A DNA stretch of 64,000 nt from Occallatibacter riparius. Its GTDB lineage: Bacteria > Acidobacteriota > Terriglobia > Terriglobales > Acidobacteriaceae. Each line of letters begins with the position of its first letter. The stretch's first letter is position 1. Shown in pieces: positions 1-8,391 of this stretch. The stretch is from positions 3,162,001-3,226,000 of the forward strand of contig NZ_CP093313.1 in NCBI RefSeq assembly GCF_025264625.1, written 5' to 3'. The translations under genes and the position numbers were made by a program. A model generated the notes under the pieces. It did not search any database. It worked only from the letters and a program-made list of their open reading frames with translations, and had not been told where the DNA came from.

Positions 1-663
1 TTCGGCTGCCTGATCTGCGGCAAGCGCATCGGCGGAGGTCTTCGACTCGGTCTCACGCGCGTCGTAATAGGACCGCGAGATTTCGCGCTTCTCGACAAGG
101 GCCGCATAGCGAACGCGATCGCGTTCGGCGTGAGCGGCTACAGCGGCATCCTGCCGCACACGGGTGTGCGCTGCATCGAGCGCGGCTTCTGCTTCAGCGA
201 CGCTTTCCATCGCGACCTTCTCTTCCGCCTGGGCGACGTGGAGCCGGCTGAGGGCGGTGGCGTGGGTGATAGATACTTGCAGACCAGCCGAATTGGCTTC
301 GGCTTGCTTCGTTATGAAAATGGCGCGCGCATGGTCGAGGTCGGCCTGATAATCACGGGGGTCGAGCCGCATGATGATGGTTCCGGCGGTGACGTAATGA
401 TCGTTCTCAACCTGCGGGTTTACCTCAACGACGGTTCCGCTGACGCGCGTGCTGAGCTGCGCGAAATGGCCGTCGACCTGCGCGTCGTCTGTAGTCTCGA
501 ACTGGCGCGCATAGAGCCACCACGCGGTTCCGGCAGCGGCGGCGATGAGGAGAGCCGCAGCGAGAGCTATTCGTTTGGGGCTCCAGAAGGATTTGGAGGC
601 GAGGTGTGTTTCCGAGATAAGCTCGGGGCCCGCTGCGGGGGCCGGATTTACTGCTGTAGCCAT
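1..663 (-). CDS. HlyD/EmrA-family efflux adaptor (3' part outside window)
   Basis: The reading frame is open from an ATG at 663 down to base 1, giving 221 residues of a protein whose C-terminus lies outside the window. It begins with a cytoplasmic stretch, then one membrane segment (about residues 31-51, rich in Ala/Leu and ending in WWLYARQ). Next comes the biotinyl-lipoyl-like motif TTDDAQVDGH that is typical of EmrA/HlyD adaptors, followed by a long Ala/Glu-rich alpha-hairpin. Such periplasmic adaptors link an inner-membrane pump, often an EmrB-type MFS protein, to a TolC channel. An AGGAG ribosome site lies 6 bases before the ATG. The gene follows the TolC-type gene after 25 bases, so the two are probably one operon, with the pump gene expected beyond base 1. 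The family is clear; the substrate is unknown. Confidence 0.9.
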   Translation of the reverse strand, partial: MATAVNPAPAAGPELISETHLASKSFWSPKRIALAAALLIAAAAGTAWWLYARQFETTDDAQVDGHFAQLSTRVSGTVVEVNPQVENDHYVTAGTIIMRLDPRDYQADLDHARAIFITKQAEANSAGLQVSITHATALSRLHVAQAEEKVAMESVAEAEAALDAAHTRVRQDAAVAAHAERDRVRYAALVEKREISRSYYDARETESKTSADALAADQAAE

Positions 664-688
664 AGAGATGCTCCTGTTCTGACGAAGT

Positions 689-2218
689 TCAACGCGTGGG
701 CTCGGGTGTGCCAAAGAATTCGGGGATGCGCGACTCAGCGGATCCGAGGGCGCGGGCGAGCGAAACCTTGGCGACATTGAAAGAGAAGAGGCTCGCGATG
801 TAGTTTTCGTCGGCGGCCACCACGGCCTCTTGTGCCTGGAGGACCTCGAGGTAGTTGGTCACACCGTTCGTGTAACGGTCCTGCGACTGAGCGAGAGCGC
901 GTTCAGCTAGAGTGCGGTTTTCGGCCGCAACCTTGACGCCGGACTCCGACGCCCTGGCATCAAGCTCTGCGGTGCGCACGTCGTATGCGGCGCGGCCTTC
1001 CAGGTCGGACAGTTCCGCGCGGCGCTGCGCAAGATCGCTCTGCGCTGCATGGACGTCAGAGCGAATGCGGCCGCTGGTGAAAAGAGGAACGGAGACGTTG
1101 CCGGTAATTTCGTCGACGCGATTGTAGTTTGCAGGATTGACGCCGCCACCGCCGTAGCTTGCGTGAAACGAGACCTCCGGCAGGCGTTCTGCCTGAGCTG
1201 CGCGCAAACGCAGTTGCGAGGCGGCTACGGTAGCTTTCGCGCTTGCCACGTCAAAGCGAATGGGCTTGCTTTTCGCAGGCGCCGACGCTTCGGGAAGCAG
1301 AGGCGAGTAGCCGTAATCGCCTGCGGGAGCCCACGCTTGATCAAGCGGAATGCCAATGATGCGGTCGAGTGTGAGCTTATCTTTTTCGAGATCGTTCTGC
1401 GCGTCCGTCAGGCGCTGCTCCGCTGTGTGCATTTCCACGTTGGCGCGGAGGGTGTCTATTTCAGGGGAGATCTCTGATTTGAACTGGTCGGTGACCTGCC
1501 GGTTGAGTTCGACCGCGGATGCGAGAGCGGCCTGCGCGGTTTGAACGCGGGCCTGGCTCGCGATCACCTGGAAGTAGGCTGCTCCCACTGCGAATACAAC
1601 GACGTCGCGAGCATCCTTTGTCGCCAGCACGGATGCGGATTCAAGAGCCTTCTGCTGGCGATAACGATCAAGCAGAGAGATGTTCAGCAGCGGCGACTCG
1701 GCGGCGATGCGGGCTTCGGAGTATCCGAACTGGCCGGTGGTGGGCGGCAGATGAAAGCCTGCCTGCGGGGGCAATCTCAAGCCGATGGCTTTAAGTGACA
1801 GCTGCTGGTAGGTTTGCTCGGCGCGGGCGGAAATCTGCGGCAACAGCGCCGACAAAGCGCGTTCGCGCTGCGCGCGTGCATCGGCGCCGGCCTGTTGGCT
1901 GTCGATGAGGCCGAGGTTGTATTGCAGCCCGCGGGCGATGGCGTCTTCAAGGCTAATGTGCAAGGTGTCATTGGTCGCCACGCCGTGAGGGGTGCTGCCG
2001 AGATACGGATTCAGGTTCTGCGTGGCGCGCGCGCTTGGGCTCGTGGTGCCTGCAGCGGGATTGATGGGGCGCGGGGTGTTGATGGAGCCGTAACCAGCAG
2101 GCGCACCGCCATCGGGGAAAGCCTGGGCGCCGGCGGCGATTGAAAGGGCCAGAACGGAAGCCAGGAAGATCGGGGCTGTCATCGGAAACCGTGCGCGCTG
2201 GCTTTCGGCGAATTTCAT
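689..2218 (-). CDS. TolC-family outer-membrane efflux protein
   Basis: A 509-residue protein with an N-terminal signal peptide (hydrophobic core IFLASVLALSIAAGAQA, cleavage probably near residue 33), followed by two halves of outer-membrane efflux protein fold. Long amphipathic Ala/Gln-rich helices contain phrases usual in the family, such as SLEDAIARGLQYN near the N-terminus and YTNGVTNYLEVLQAQ near the C-terminus. The length fits TolC-type channels, which form the outer-membrane duct of tripartite pumps. GAGGAG lies 8 bases before the chosen ATG. The gene is first in a minus-strand unit with the HlyD-type adaptor and divergent from a TetR regulator. No lipobox cysteine is visible, unlike the second efflux channel of this window. 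Confidence 0.92.
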   Translation of the reverse strand: MKFAESQRARFPMTAPIFLASVLALSIAAGAQAFPDGGAPAGYGSINTPRPINPAAGTTSPSARATQNLNPYLGSTPHGVATNDTLHISLEDAIARGLQYNLGLIDSQQAGADARAQRERALSALLPQISARAEQTYQQLSLKAIGLRLPPQAGFHLPPTTGQFGYSEARIAAESPLLNISLLDRYRQQKALESASVLATKDARDVVVFAVGAAYFQVIASQARVQTAQAALASAVELNRQVTDQFKSEISPEIDTLRANVEMHTAEQRLTDAQNDLEKDKLTLDRIIGIPLDQAWAPAGDYGYSPLLPEASAPAKSKPIRFDVASAKATVAASQLRLRAAQAERLPEVSFHASYGGGGVNPANYNRVDEITGNVSVPLFTSGRIRSDVHAAQSDLAQRRAELSDLEGRAAYDVRTAELDARASESGVKVAAENRTLAERALAQSQDRYTNGVTNYLEVLQAQEAVVAADENYIASLFSFNVAKVSLARALGSAESRIPEFFGTPEPTR

Positions 2219-2253
2219 TGGTGTTGCTCCTCAACGGAAATCGGGTGTAAACT

Positions 2254-2277
2254 AAATGCGACCGATCGGTCTCATTT
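2254..2277. promoter_or_regulatory. Probable TetR operator, palindrome GACCGATCGGTC
   Basis: A perfect 12-bp palindrome, GACCGATCGGTC (2260-2271), is flanked symmetrically by AAATG on the left and CATTT on the right, making a 24-bp near-perfect dyad. It lies 36 bases upstream of the efflux operon and 68 bases upstream of the TetR gene. Size, symmetry and position are those of a TetR-family operator controlling both directions. Binding itself is inferred. Confidence 0.75.
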
Positions 2278-2344
2278 GCATATAGAGATTCGAGAGGGTT
2301 CTTCGCGGATTCAAGATTCGTTTTTGCCGTGATGAGAGGTGAGG

Positions 2345-2944
2345 ATGACGAAGGGCGAGGAGACGCGGCAGAAGATCATCGAGCTGGCTGCGCCGCTGTT
2401 CAACCAGCTTGGTTATGCGGGTTGCTCGATGCAGGACATCATGGCAGCGACGGGGCTTGAGAAGGGCGGCCTTTATCGGCACTTCAGCAGCAAGGAGGAA
2501 CTGGCCGAGGAGGCATTCCGATATTCGGTCTCACGGGTGATGAATCTGCGCTGGGACGGAGTGGATGAGGTCGAAGGAGCCGTCGAGCAGGTTCAGTTCA
2601 TGGTGCGCCGATTCGTAGAGGTTCGCTCCACCATTCCCGGCGGCTGCCCGGTGATGAACACTGCTATCGAAGCAGATGATGGGAACCCGGTGCTTCGAAA
2701 GCTGGCTCGCGAAGCTCTGCAGCAGTGGAAGCAGAAGATCGCAACAATTGTTGAAGCGGGCATTGAGCGCAAGGAAATCAAGGCGGATGTCGAGCCGCGC
2801 CGCATCGCGAACAGCGTGATCGCGGCGCTGGAAGGTGCGCAGATGATCAGTCGCCTTGAGGGCAGCAGCGAGGCCATGCACGACGCGAAGGCGATGCTGG
2901 ACACGTTCCTGACTGGTCTACGGCCTGCGACTAAGCGCAGGTGA
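2345..2944 (+). CDS. TetR/AcrR-family transcriptional regulator
   Basis: A 199-residue regulator. Residues 1-50 hold the TetR helix-turn-helix with the usual phrases ETRQKIIELAAPLFNQLGY and GLYRHFSSKEEL. The C-terminal part carries GCPVMNTAIEADD, resembling the ligand domain of TetR proteins that respond to small or reactive compounds. The ATG at 2345 is preferred over an in-frame GTG at 2339 because AGAGGT sits 4 bases before the ATG. The gene diverges from the tolC/hlyD-type efflux genes, and a 24-bp dyad lies between them, so it most likely represses that pump and itself. The inducer cannot be told from the sequence. Confidence 0.9.
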   Translation: MTKGEETRQKIIELAAPLFNQLGYAGCSMQDIMAATGLEKGGLYRHFSSKEELAEEAFRYSVSRVMNLRWDGVDEVEGAVEQVQFMVRRFVEVRSTIPGGCPVMNTAIEADDGNPVLRKLAREALQQWKQKIATIVEAGIERKEIKADVEPRRIANSVIAALEGAQMISRLEGSSEAMHDAKAMLDTFLTGLRPATKRR

Positions 2945-3302
2945 TTGCGCTTTTCGCCACGCAGTAACGGTTCCGACTTGGTGGTCCAGGCCAGCGTGGA
3001 AGAGTAGAGCTGCCCATTCAGGGAAACCTGTGAGTGGAGAGGTCTTATCTTTTAGTCTGTTTGAACAATTCAACAAGGAAGAGTCCGTGCAGTTACTAAA
3101 GTTGCTGCCGAGCTATATACATTCTGTAACTCTCTTTCTCAGCTTCCAAGAAAGATGTTAGACTCGCCTCACTCAAACAAACGAACAGTGGATTGAGATG
3201 CTTGCCAGACTGCCGCAGCTATAGCTGGCTAGCAACTGACCTGTATTCGTCTGTTCGAGGACAAAGTTTGTTCTTCGGGGCCGCGGGCCAGGGGTGAAGC
3301 TT
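2945..3302. other. Intergenic region, AT-richer, with a 12-bp palindrome
   Basis: This 358-bp stretch has no convincing gene and is visibly richer in A/T than its neighbours. It contains a perfect palindrome CAGCTATAGCTG at 3216-3227, about 75 bases upstream of the secreted CBM2 protein. This could be a regulator site, but there is no second copy to support it. The end of the region supplies the ribosome site AGGGGTGA (3290-3297). Confidence 0.4.
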
Positions 3303-6300
3303 ATGGGGTTCTCTGTTCGTTTGATGTCTGCTACGTTCACTACATCCATGACGCGCTGTCTTGGGAGAGACTTCAGGCGCACTGTCAGGCGAGTCACTGC
3401 GGTGTTCATGCTCTTGGGTGTTGGTTTTTGGGCAGCAGCGCAGACTGCACACTTTGACGGGGCACAGACTGCCTCCATCTTCGGCACATCGTCTCTCGCT
3501 TCGAGCGGGAACATCTTCATCGGGCATGCAAGAAATCTGGATGGAACTGTGGCCGAATTGGCGCCCTCTGGGACGAACTTCGGTCAGGTCAACATTGGCG
3601 AGGGCGCTCCGCCGATTCCGATGATGTTCACGTTCGACGATGCTGGAACCCTGGGTGGCGTTTCGGTTCTGACGCAGGGAGCCTCAGGGCTGGATTACAC
3701 CGATGCTCGCTCAGGAACGTGCACTGCAAACACGAGTTATGCGGCGGGCCAGACCTGCACCGTCAACGTGAGCTTCACGCCGCGGTATCCGGGTTCCCGC
3801 AATGGGGCAGTGGTGCTGACGGCGCCTGATGGCAGTGTCATTGCCACCGGTTACGTTCAAGGAACAGGAGTGGGGCCGCAGGTGAACTTCAACCCCGGAA
3901 CGGAGATTAGCATTCCGGTCGCGGCTGGCTCGGGGCCTCTCGACGTTGCAATCGATGGCGCCGGAAACCTCTTCGTTCTAGAAAACGGTGCTCAGACTCT
4001 GGTGGAGGAAACCGCGTCTGACGGCGGCTACACGGAGACCACCATTGCCACCGGATTGAGCGACCCATACCAGGTTGTTGTCGATGGAGCCGGCAATCTC
4101 TACATCGCGGACATGGGAAACATGCGCGTGCTGAAGGAAACTCTCACGGCGAGCGGCTATGTTCAGAGTACGGTCGACAGCGGATTTGGCTATCCCTATG
4201 GGGTAGCCGTGGACGCTAGTGGAAATGTCTACATCGCAGACAACGTTGCGGACGGCGCCTCGAACAGTCTCGTCCTGAAGGAGACGCCCTCAACCACGGG
4301 CTATACACGAAGCACGGTCGTCAGCGGATTGAATAACCCGTCAAGCGTTGCTGTAGACGCGAGCGGTAATCTCTACATCGCTGATCTGAACGACGGCTCG
4401 GGAACTCTGTTCAAGGAGACGCTTTCAAACGGCGCTTACACTCAAACAACGATACCTGTGGCCGAATGGACGGAGGTGGAATCAATTGCTGTCGATGGAC
4501 TCGGCAATGTGTTTTTTGTGGATCAATCGACAGGTACCATCATCAAGGAGACGCAGACTTCGGACGGATATGTCCAGCGCACAGCTGTCAGCGATCTAGC
4601 GCGTCCCTGGGGTCCATGGGGTGTTGCGGTTGATCAAAACGGGAACGTCTATACCGGGTATCCGCCTTTGGACGAAGTTGTGAAAGTGGACTTTGCTGAT
4701 GCACCCACATTGCGTTTCACCAGCACACGGGTGGGTACAACCAGCGCGGACAGTCCGCAGATTGTGACCGTGGAGAACAACGGCAACGCTGCGCTCTCCT
4801 TTCCCGTTCCTGCGGCCGGTAGCAATCCCAGCATCGGAACTGATTTCACGCTGGGCAGTACGGGGCAGTCTGATTGCCCGCTGCTGGACAGCCAATCAGC
4901 AAGTGCGGCGACACTGGCGGCCGCGGCTAGCTGCGAGTTATCAGTGAGCTTTGCGCCGACCAGTTCCGGTTCTCTGGCGGAGACGTTGACTCTGACAGAT
5001 AACAATCTGAATACGGCTGCGACGCAGACCATCGCTCTTACTGGCACGGGTGCGATTCAGACAACTCCATCAATCACCTGGAATGCGCCCACTGCCATCA
5101 CCTACGGCACATCTCTTACCTCAGCGCAGCTCAATGCGAGTTCCACGGTAGCCGGGACTTTCAGTTACTCGCCAGCAGCAGGAACAGTCTTGGCGGCGGG
5201 GAGCCAAACGCTGACGGTGATATTTACGCCAACCGATACGACCGACTACACGACGGCTACCGCAACTGTGACGTTCACAGTAAACAGGGCAACTCCGTCG
5301 ATCACCTGGAATGCGCCCGCAGCGATCAGCTACGGAACAGTTCTTAGTTCAGTGCAGTTGGATGCCACTGGTAGTGTCCCCGGAACCGTGAGCTATTCGC
5401 CGGGCGCTGGGACGGTGCTCTCAGCCGGGACGCAAACGCTCACTGCTGTATTAACGCCCACTGATTCGGCCGACTACCAGACGGCGCAAGCAAGTGTTTC
5501 TCTCACCGTCAACAAGGCGGCGCCATCGATCACGTGGCCTGCTCCTGCTGCAATCGTGTACGGCAATGCGTTGACTGCAACGCAACTGGATGCCTCGGCG
5601 AGCGTTGCAGGAACATTCACTTATTCGCCCGCGGCCGGGGCAGTTTTGGGTGCCGGCAATCAGACACTCACAGCTACCTTCAATCCGACCGATTCCGCAA
5701 ATTACAGCCCGGTGACCAGCACGGTAGCACTGACAGTGAACAAGGCGGCGGCGCCGATCACCTGGAATTCGCCCGCAGCCATCACCTACGGAACAGCTCT
5801 TGGGTCCGCGCAACTCAATGCGAGTTCCACGATTGCAGGAACCTTCGTTTACTCGCCGGCGGCGGGAGTTATTCCGGCAGCGGGCACGCAGACGCTCACA
5901 GTGACGTTTACGCCAACCGATACTACTGACTATACGGCCACGACATCAACAGTGATGCTGGCGGTTAATAAGGCGACGCCCACGATCACGTGGCCCACCC
6001 CCGCGCCGATCACCGCGGGCACACCGCTCACGTCTACTCAACTGGACGCGACAGCTTCGGTTCCGGGGGCGTTTGCCTACTCGCCCGCCGCGGGCACGGC
6101 GCTCTCTGTCGGAGCGCAGACACTCAATGCGGTGTTCACTCCAACCGACTCCGTGGACTATAACTCCACGACAGCCTCGGTTGTCATTCAGGTAACAGCG
6201 GTGCCCACTTTTACCCTCAGCGTCTCTTCGGGCTCGCTGGCTCTGAGTGCGGGCAGCAACGCTACCGATACTGTCAGCGTGATCGGGCAGAACGGCTTTA

Positions 6301-6821
6301 ACTCCGCGGTCACCCTTTCGGCTAACGGCATGCCAAGCGGCGTAACTGCCAGTTTTGGCACAAACCCCACATCAGGCAGCAGCGTATTGATGTTTACCGC
6401 GAGCACCTCCGCGATGCCCGGCACCTATGCGATCACGGTGACTGGTCTTTCAGGAGGGCTGTCTGCGAGCACGATCGTTTCTTTGACCATCCAGTCAGGA
6501 TTTGCGTGCCACGTTGGTTACTCGATCATCAATTCATGGCCAGGTGGATTTCAGACCGCATTGACCATCGGCAATACAGGAACAGTGGCAATCTCTCACT
6601 GGATACTCACGTGGACATATGCCAACGGGCAGACGGTTACGCAACTGTGGAATGGGAACGTATCGCAGAGCGGAGCGAACGTGACCGTAACGAACCTGAG
6701 CTATAACGGCTCGATAGCGCCCGGCGCAACTTACACAGGCGCAGGGTTTAATGGGAGCTGGAACAACAAGACAAACGCAGTTCCAACTTCATTTGCCATC
6801 AACGGAACGGTTTGCCATTAG
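3303..6821 (+). CDS. Secreted NHL-repeat / Ig-like repeat / CBM2 protein
   Basis: A 1172-residue exported protein. The N-terminus has a basic stretch, then the hydrophobic segment AVFMLLGVGFWAAAQ, so cleavage is likely after about residue 45. Residues 60-190 resemble a choice-of-anchor (ASPM/Hydin-like) beta domain. Residues about 200-460 are NHL-type propeller repeats with recurring VAVDASGNVYIAD. A second anchor-type domain follows at about 465-585, then five tandem 76-residue Ig-like repeats (about 588-966), each starting with a PSITW-like phrase. A short Ig-like segment follows, and the last 104 residues (1069-1172) form a family 2 carbohydrate-binding module bounded by cysteines (CHVGYS to GTVCH). 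The gene has no catalytic domain, so a role in binding or adhering to polysaccharide such as cellulose or chitin is inferred. The ATG at 3303 is chosen over an upstream GTG because AGGGGTGA precedes it. Confidence 0.85.
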   Translation: MGFSVRLMSATFTTSMTRCLGRDFRRTVRRVTAVFMLLGVGFWAAAQTAHFDGAQTASIFGTSSLASSGNIFIGHARNLDGTVAELAPSGTNFGQVNIGEGAPPIPMMFTFDDAGTLGGVSVLTQGASGLDYTDARSGTCTANTSYAAGQTCTVNVSFTPRYPGSRNGAVVLTAPDGSVIATGYVQGTGVGPQVNFNPGTEISIPVAAGSGPLDVAIDGAGNLFVLENGAQTLVEETASDGGYTETTIATGLSDPYQVVVDGAGNLYIADMGNMRVLKETLTASGYVQSTVDSGFGYPYGVAVDASGNVYIADNVADGASNSLVLKETPSTTGYTRSTVVSGLNNPSSVAVDASGNLYIADLNDGSGTLFKETLSNGAYTQTTIPVAEWTEVESIAVDGLGNVFFVDQSTGTIIKETQTSDGYVQRTAVSDLARPWGPWGVAVDQNGNVYTGYPPLDEVVKVDFADAPTLRFTSTRVGTTSADSPQIVTVENNGNAALSFPVPAAGSNPSIGTDFTLGSTGQSDCPLLDSQSASAATLAAAASCELSVSFAPTSSGSLAETLTLTDNNLNTAATQTIALTGTGAIQTTPSITWNAPTAITYGTSLTSAQLNASSTVAGTFSYSPAAGTVLAAGSQTLTVIFTPTDTTDYTTATATVTFTVNRATPSITWNAPAAISYGTVLSSVQLDATGSVPGTVSYSPGAGTVLSAGTQTLTAVLTPTDSADYQTAQASVSLTVNKAAPSITWPAPAAIVYGNALTATQLDASASVAGTFTYSPAAGAVLGAGNQTLTATFNPTDSANYSPVTSTVALTVNKAAAPITWNSPAAITYGTALGSAQLNASSTIAGTFVYSPAAGVIPAAGTQTLTVTFTPTDTTDYTATTSTVMLAVNKATPTITWPTPAPITAGTPLTSTQLDATASVPGAFAYSPAAGTALSVGAQTLNAVFTPTDSVDYNSTTASVVIQVTAVPTFTLSVSSGSLALSAGSNATDTVSVIGQNGFNSAVTLSANGMPSGVTASFGTNPTSGSSVLMFTASTSAMPGTYAITVTGLSGGLSASTIVSLTIQSGFACHVGYSIINSWPGGFQTALTIGNTGTVAISHWILTWTYANGQTVTQLWNGNVSQSGANVTVTNLSYNGSIAPGATYTGAGFNGSWNNKTNAVPTSFAINGTVCH
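5063..6200 (+). repeat. Five tandem 228-bp repeats encoding Ig-like units
   Basis: Five in-frame units begin near 5063, 5291, 5519, 5747 and 5975, a constant step of 228 bp (76 codons). Each encodes an ITW...YG...L.A.QL.AS...G.F.YSPAAG...L..G.QTL...FTPTD pattern. Nucleotide identity between units is high, for example around the ATCACCTGGAATGCGCCC-like starts. Such arrays can change copy number by recombination. Confidence 0.85.
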
Positions 6822-6846
6822 AGCGGTGGTGGAAGTGAGCAGCCTC

Positions 6847-6889
6847 GAGGCCAGACAAAACGCCGGCCCTTTCAGACGGATCTGGCCTC
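6847..6889. terminator. Possible terminator hairpin between convergent genes
   Basis: GAGGCCAGA (6847-6855) pairs perfectly with TCTGGCCTC (6881-6889) across a 25-base loop. It lies between the convergent ends of the CBM2 protein (6821) and the last stressosome-operon gene (6910). The loop is long and there is no T tract, so this is tentative. Confidence 0.35.
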
Positions 6890-6909
6890 ATCGCACCTCT
6901 CGATGGCAA

Positions 6910-8391
6910 TCAAGATGCAGTGCGGACGTACACGGGCTCGGCGGCTTCACCTGACACAGGAAGATGATCCTCAGGCAGAAAGACCTCAAACGTGGTGCCA
7001 TGAGCGGCAGCACGTTCCGAAGAGCGGAAGCGGATGGTGCCATTGTGGCGAGAGACAAGTCCTTGGGAGACCCAGAGACCGAGGCCGGATCCCTTGAGTT
7101 CCTTGGTGGTGAAGAACGGATCGAACAGGCGTTTGCGAATGTCGTGGGGAATGCCGGGTCCGCGATCGTGCACGGTAACGCGGACCCCACGAATCCCGTG
7201 GCGTTCTACAGTTCGCACGCGAACGATGACGTTTGAGTTGCGCGGAGCAGCCTCGGCGGCATTGCGCAGCAAGTTGCTGAAAACCTGCCTGAGTTGGCCG
7301 GGATATCCGCGAACCTGGGGTCCGGTCCGCGCATCGAGGACAAGATTCACCTGCTTCGCCAGCGATACGCTGTGATACATGGCGACGACTTCAGAAAGAA
7401 GGGCTGCGACATCAAGCGATACCGGCAACTGCGTGTCGCGATGGAAGGCGAGAGTCTGTTTTGTGATGCGGCCAACCCGCTCCACCTCCGCGTTGGCCTT
7501 GGTGAGGAGCTCTTGCACGAACTCGATGTCATCTGAAGTGCGTGCCAGAAAAATGAGGTTCGTAAGCGCCTCGAGAGGATTGTTGATCTCGTGGGCAATA
7601 GAGTGAGCGAGTTTGCCGGTGGCAGCGAGCTTTTCGGCCGTACGGAGTGCGTACTCTGCGAGCTTCCGATCGGTTACGTCAGATAGGATCAGGATCTTGT
7701 CGCTGTGCTGGGATTCTGGATTGATGAGCCCGAGCGAGAGCAGGATACTTCGACCGCCGATGGAGAACTCGGTCACAAATCGCTCTGTTCCTGCGAGAGA
7801 CGGAACTTCGTCCTGACCCATAAGGGGCGCCAAGAAAGGCCAGGGCGCCCCGCGTTTCGATGGCACAAAAGCCGAGCTGCAGATGCTTTCGAAGGGACGG
7901 TTCCAGCGGACCAGCCGGTTATCGCTGTCGAGAATGGCCAGGCCCTCGGCGAGGGCATCGAACGCCGCTTGCCACTGGGTGGCGGACTTGCGCGCATTTG
8001 CTTCGGCGATGCGCATGCGAAGCAACGAGCGGACGGTAGCCACCAGCACGGTGCGGTCGATGGGGTGTGTCAGATAACCGTCTGCGCCGCCCTCCAGCGC
8101 GCGAACGCGATCTTCAGGGGAGACGAAGGAAGCGGAGATTTGCAGGACAGGGATGGACGCTGTGCGGGGGTTGGCTTTAAGACGCTGACAAACCTCGTAG
8201 CCTGACATATCAGGCAAGCGGACGTCCAGAATGATCAGGTCGGGCTGGGTTTCTGCGACAGCCAAGGCCTGGGCTCCAGTCATTCCCTCGAGGCACTGAA
8301 ATCCGGTGGCGGAGAGCGCGCGCGCGAGAACGTAGCGGTTCTCCTCGCGGTCGTCGGCAATCAGCACGCGGGGGCGCTCCTGGTTAGCCAT
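6910..8391 (-). CDS. REC-PAS-histidine kinase, last gene of stressosome operon
   Basis: A 493-residue sensor kinase built backwards from a usual hybrid. Residues 5-125 are a receiver domain (RVLIADD, phosphoacceptor D56 in LIILDVRLPD). A PAS-like domain spans about 140-245. A HisKA dimerisation helix carries H267 (IAHEINNPLE), and the ATPase domain has N box NLLRNAAEA, HDRGPGI and GSGLGL. The frame is open further upstream, but the ATG at 8391 is chosen because it overlaps the stop of the preceding gene as TGATG, which implies translational coupling. The N-terminal receiver could accept phosphate from the upstream hybrid kinase and gate this kinase. No transmembrane segment is seen, so it is cytoplasmic. 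The domain calls are firm; the direction of phosphate flow is inference. Confidence 0.9.
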   Translation of the reverse strand: MANQERPRVLIADDREENRYVLARALSATGFQCLEGMTGAQALAVAETQPDLIILDVRLPDMSGYEVCQRLKANPRTASIPVLQISASFVSPEDRVRALEGGADGYLTHPIDRTVLVATVRSLLRMRIAEANARKSATQWQAAFDALAEGLAILDSDNRLVRWNRPFESICSSAFVPSKRGAPWPFLAPLMGQDEVPSLAGTERFVTEFSIGGRSILLSLGLINPESQHSDKILILSDVTDRKLAEYALRTAEKLAATGKLAHSIAHEINNPLEALTNLIFLARTSDDIEFVQELLTKANAEVERVGRITKQTLAFHRDTQLPVSLDVAALLSEVVAMYHSVSLAKQVNLVLDARTGPQVRGYPGQLRQVFSNLLRNAAEAAPRNSNVIVRVRTVERHGIRGVRVTVHDRGPGIPHDIRKRLFDPFFTTKELKGSGLGLWVSQGLVSRHNGTIRFRSSERAAAHGTTFEVFLPEDHLPVSGEAAEPVYVRTAS

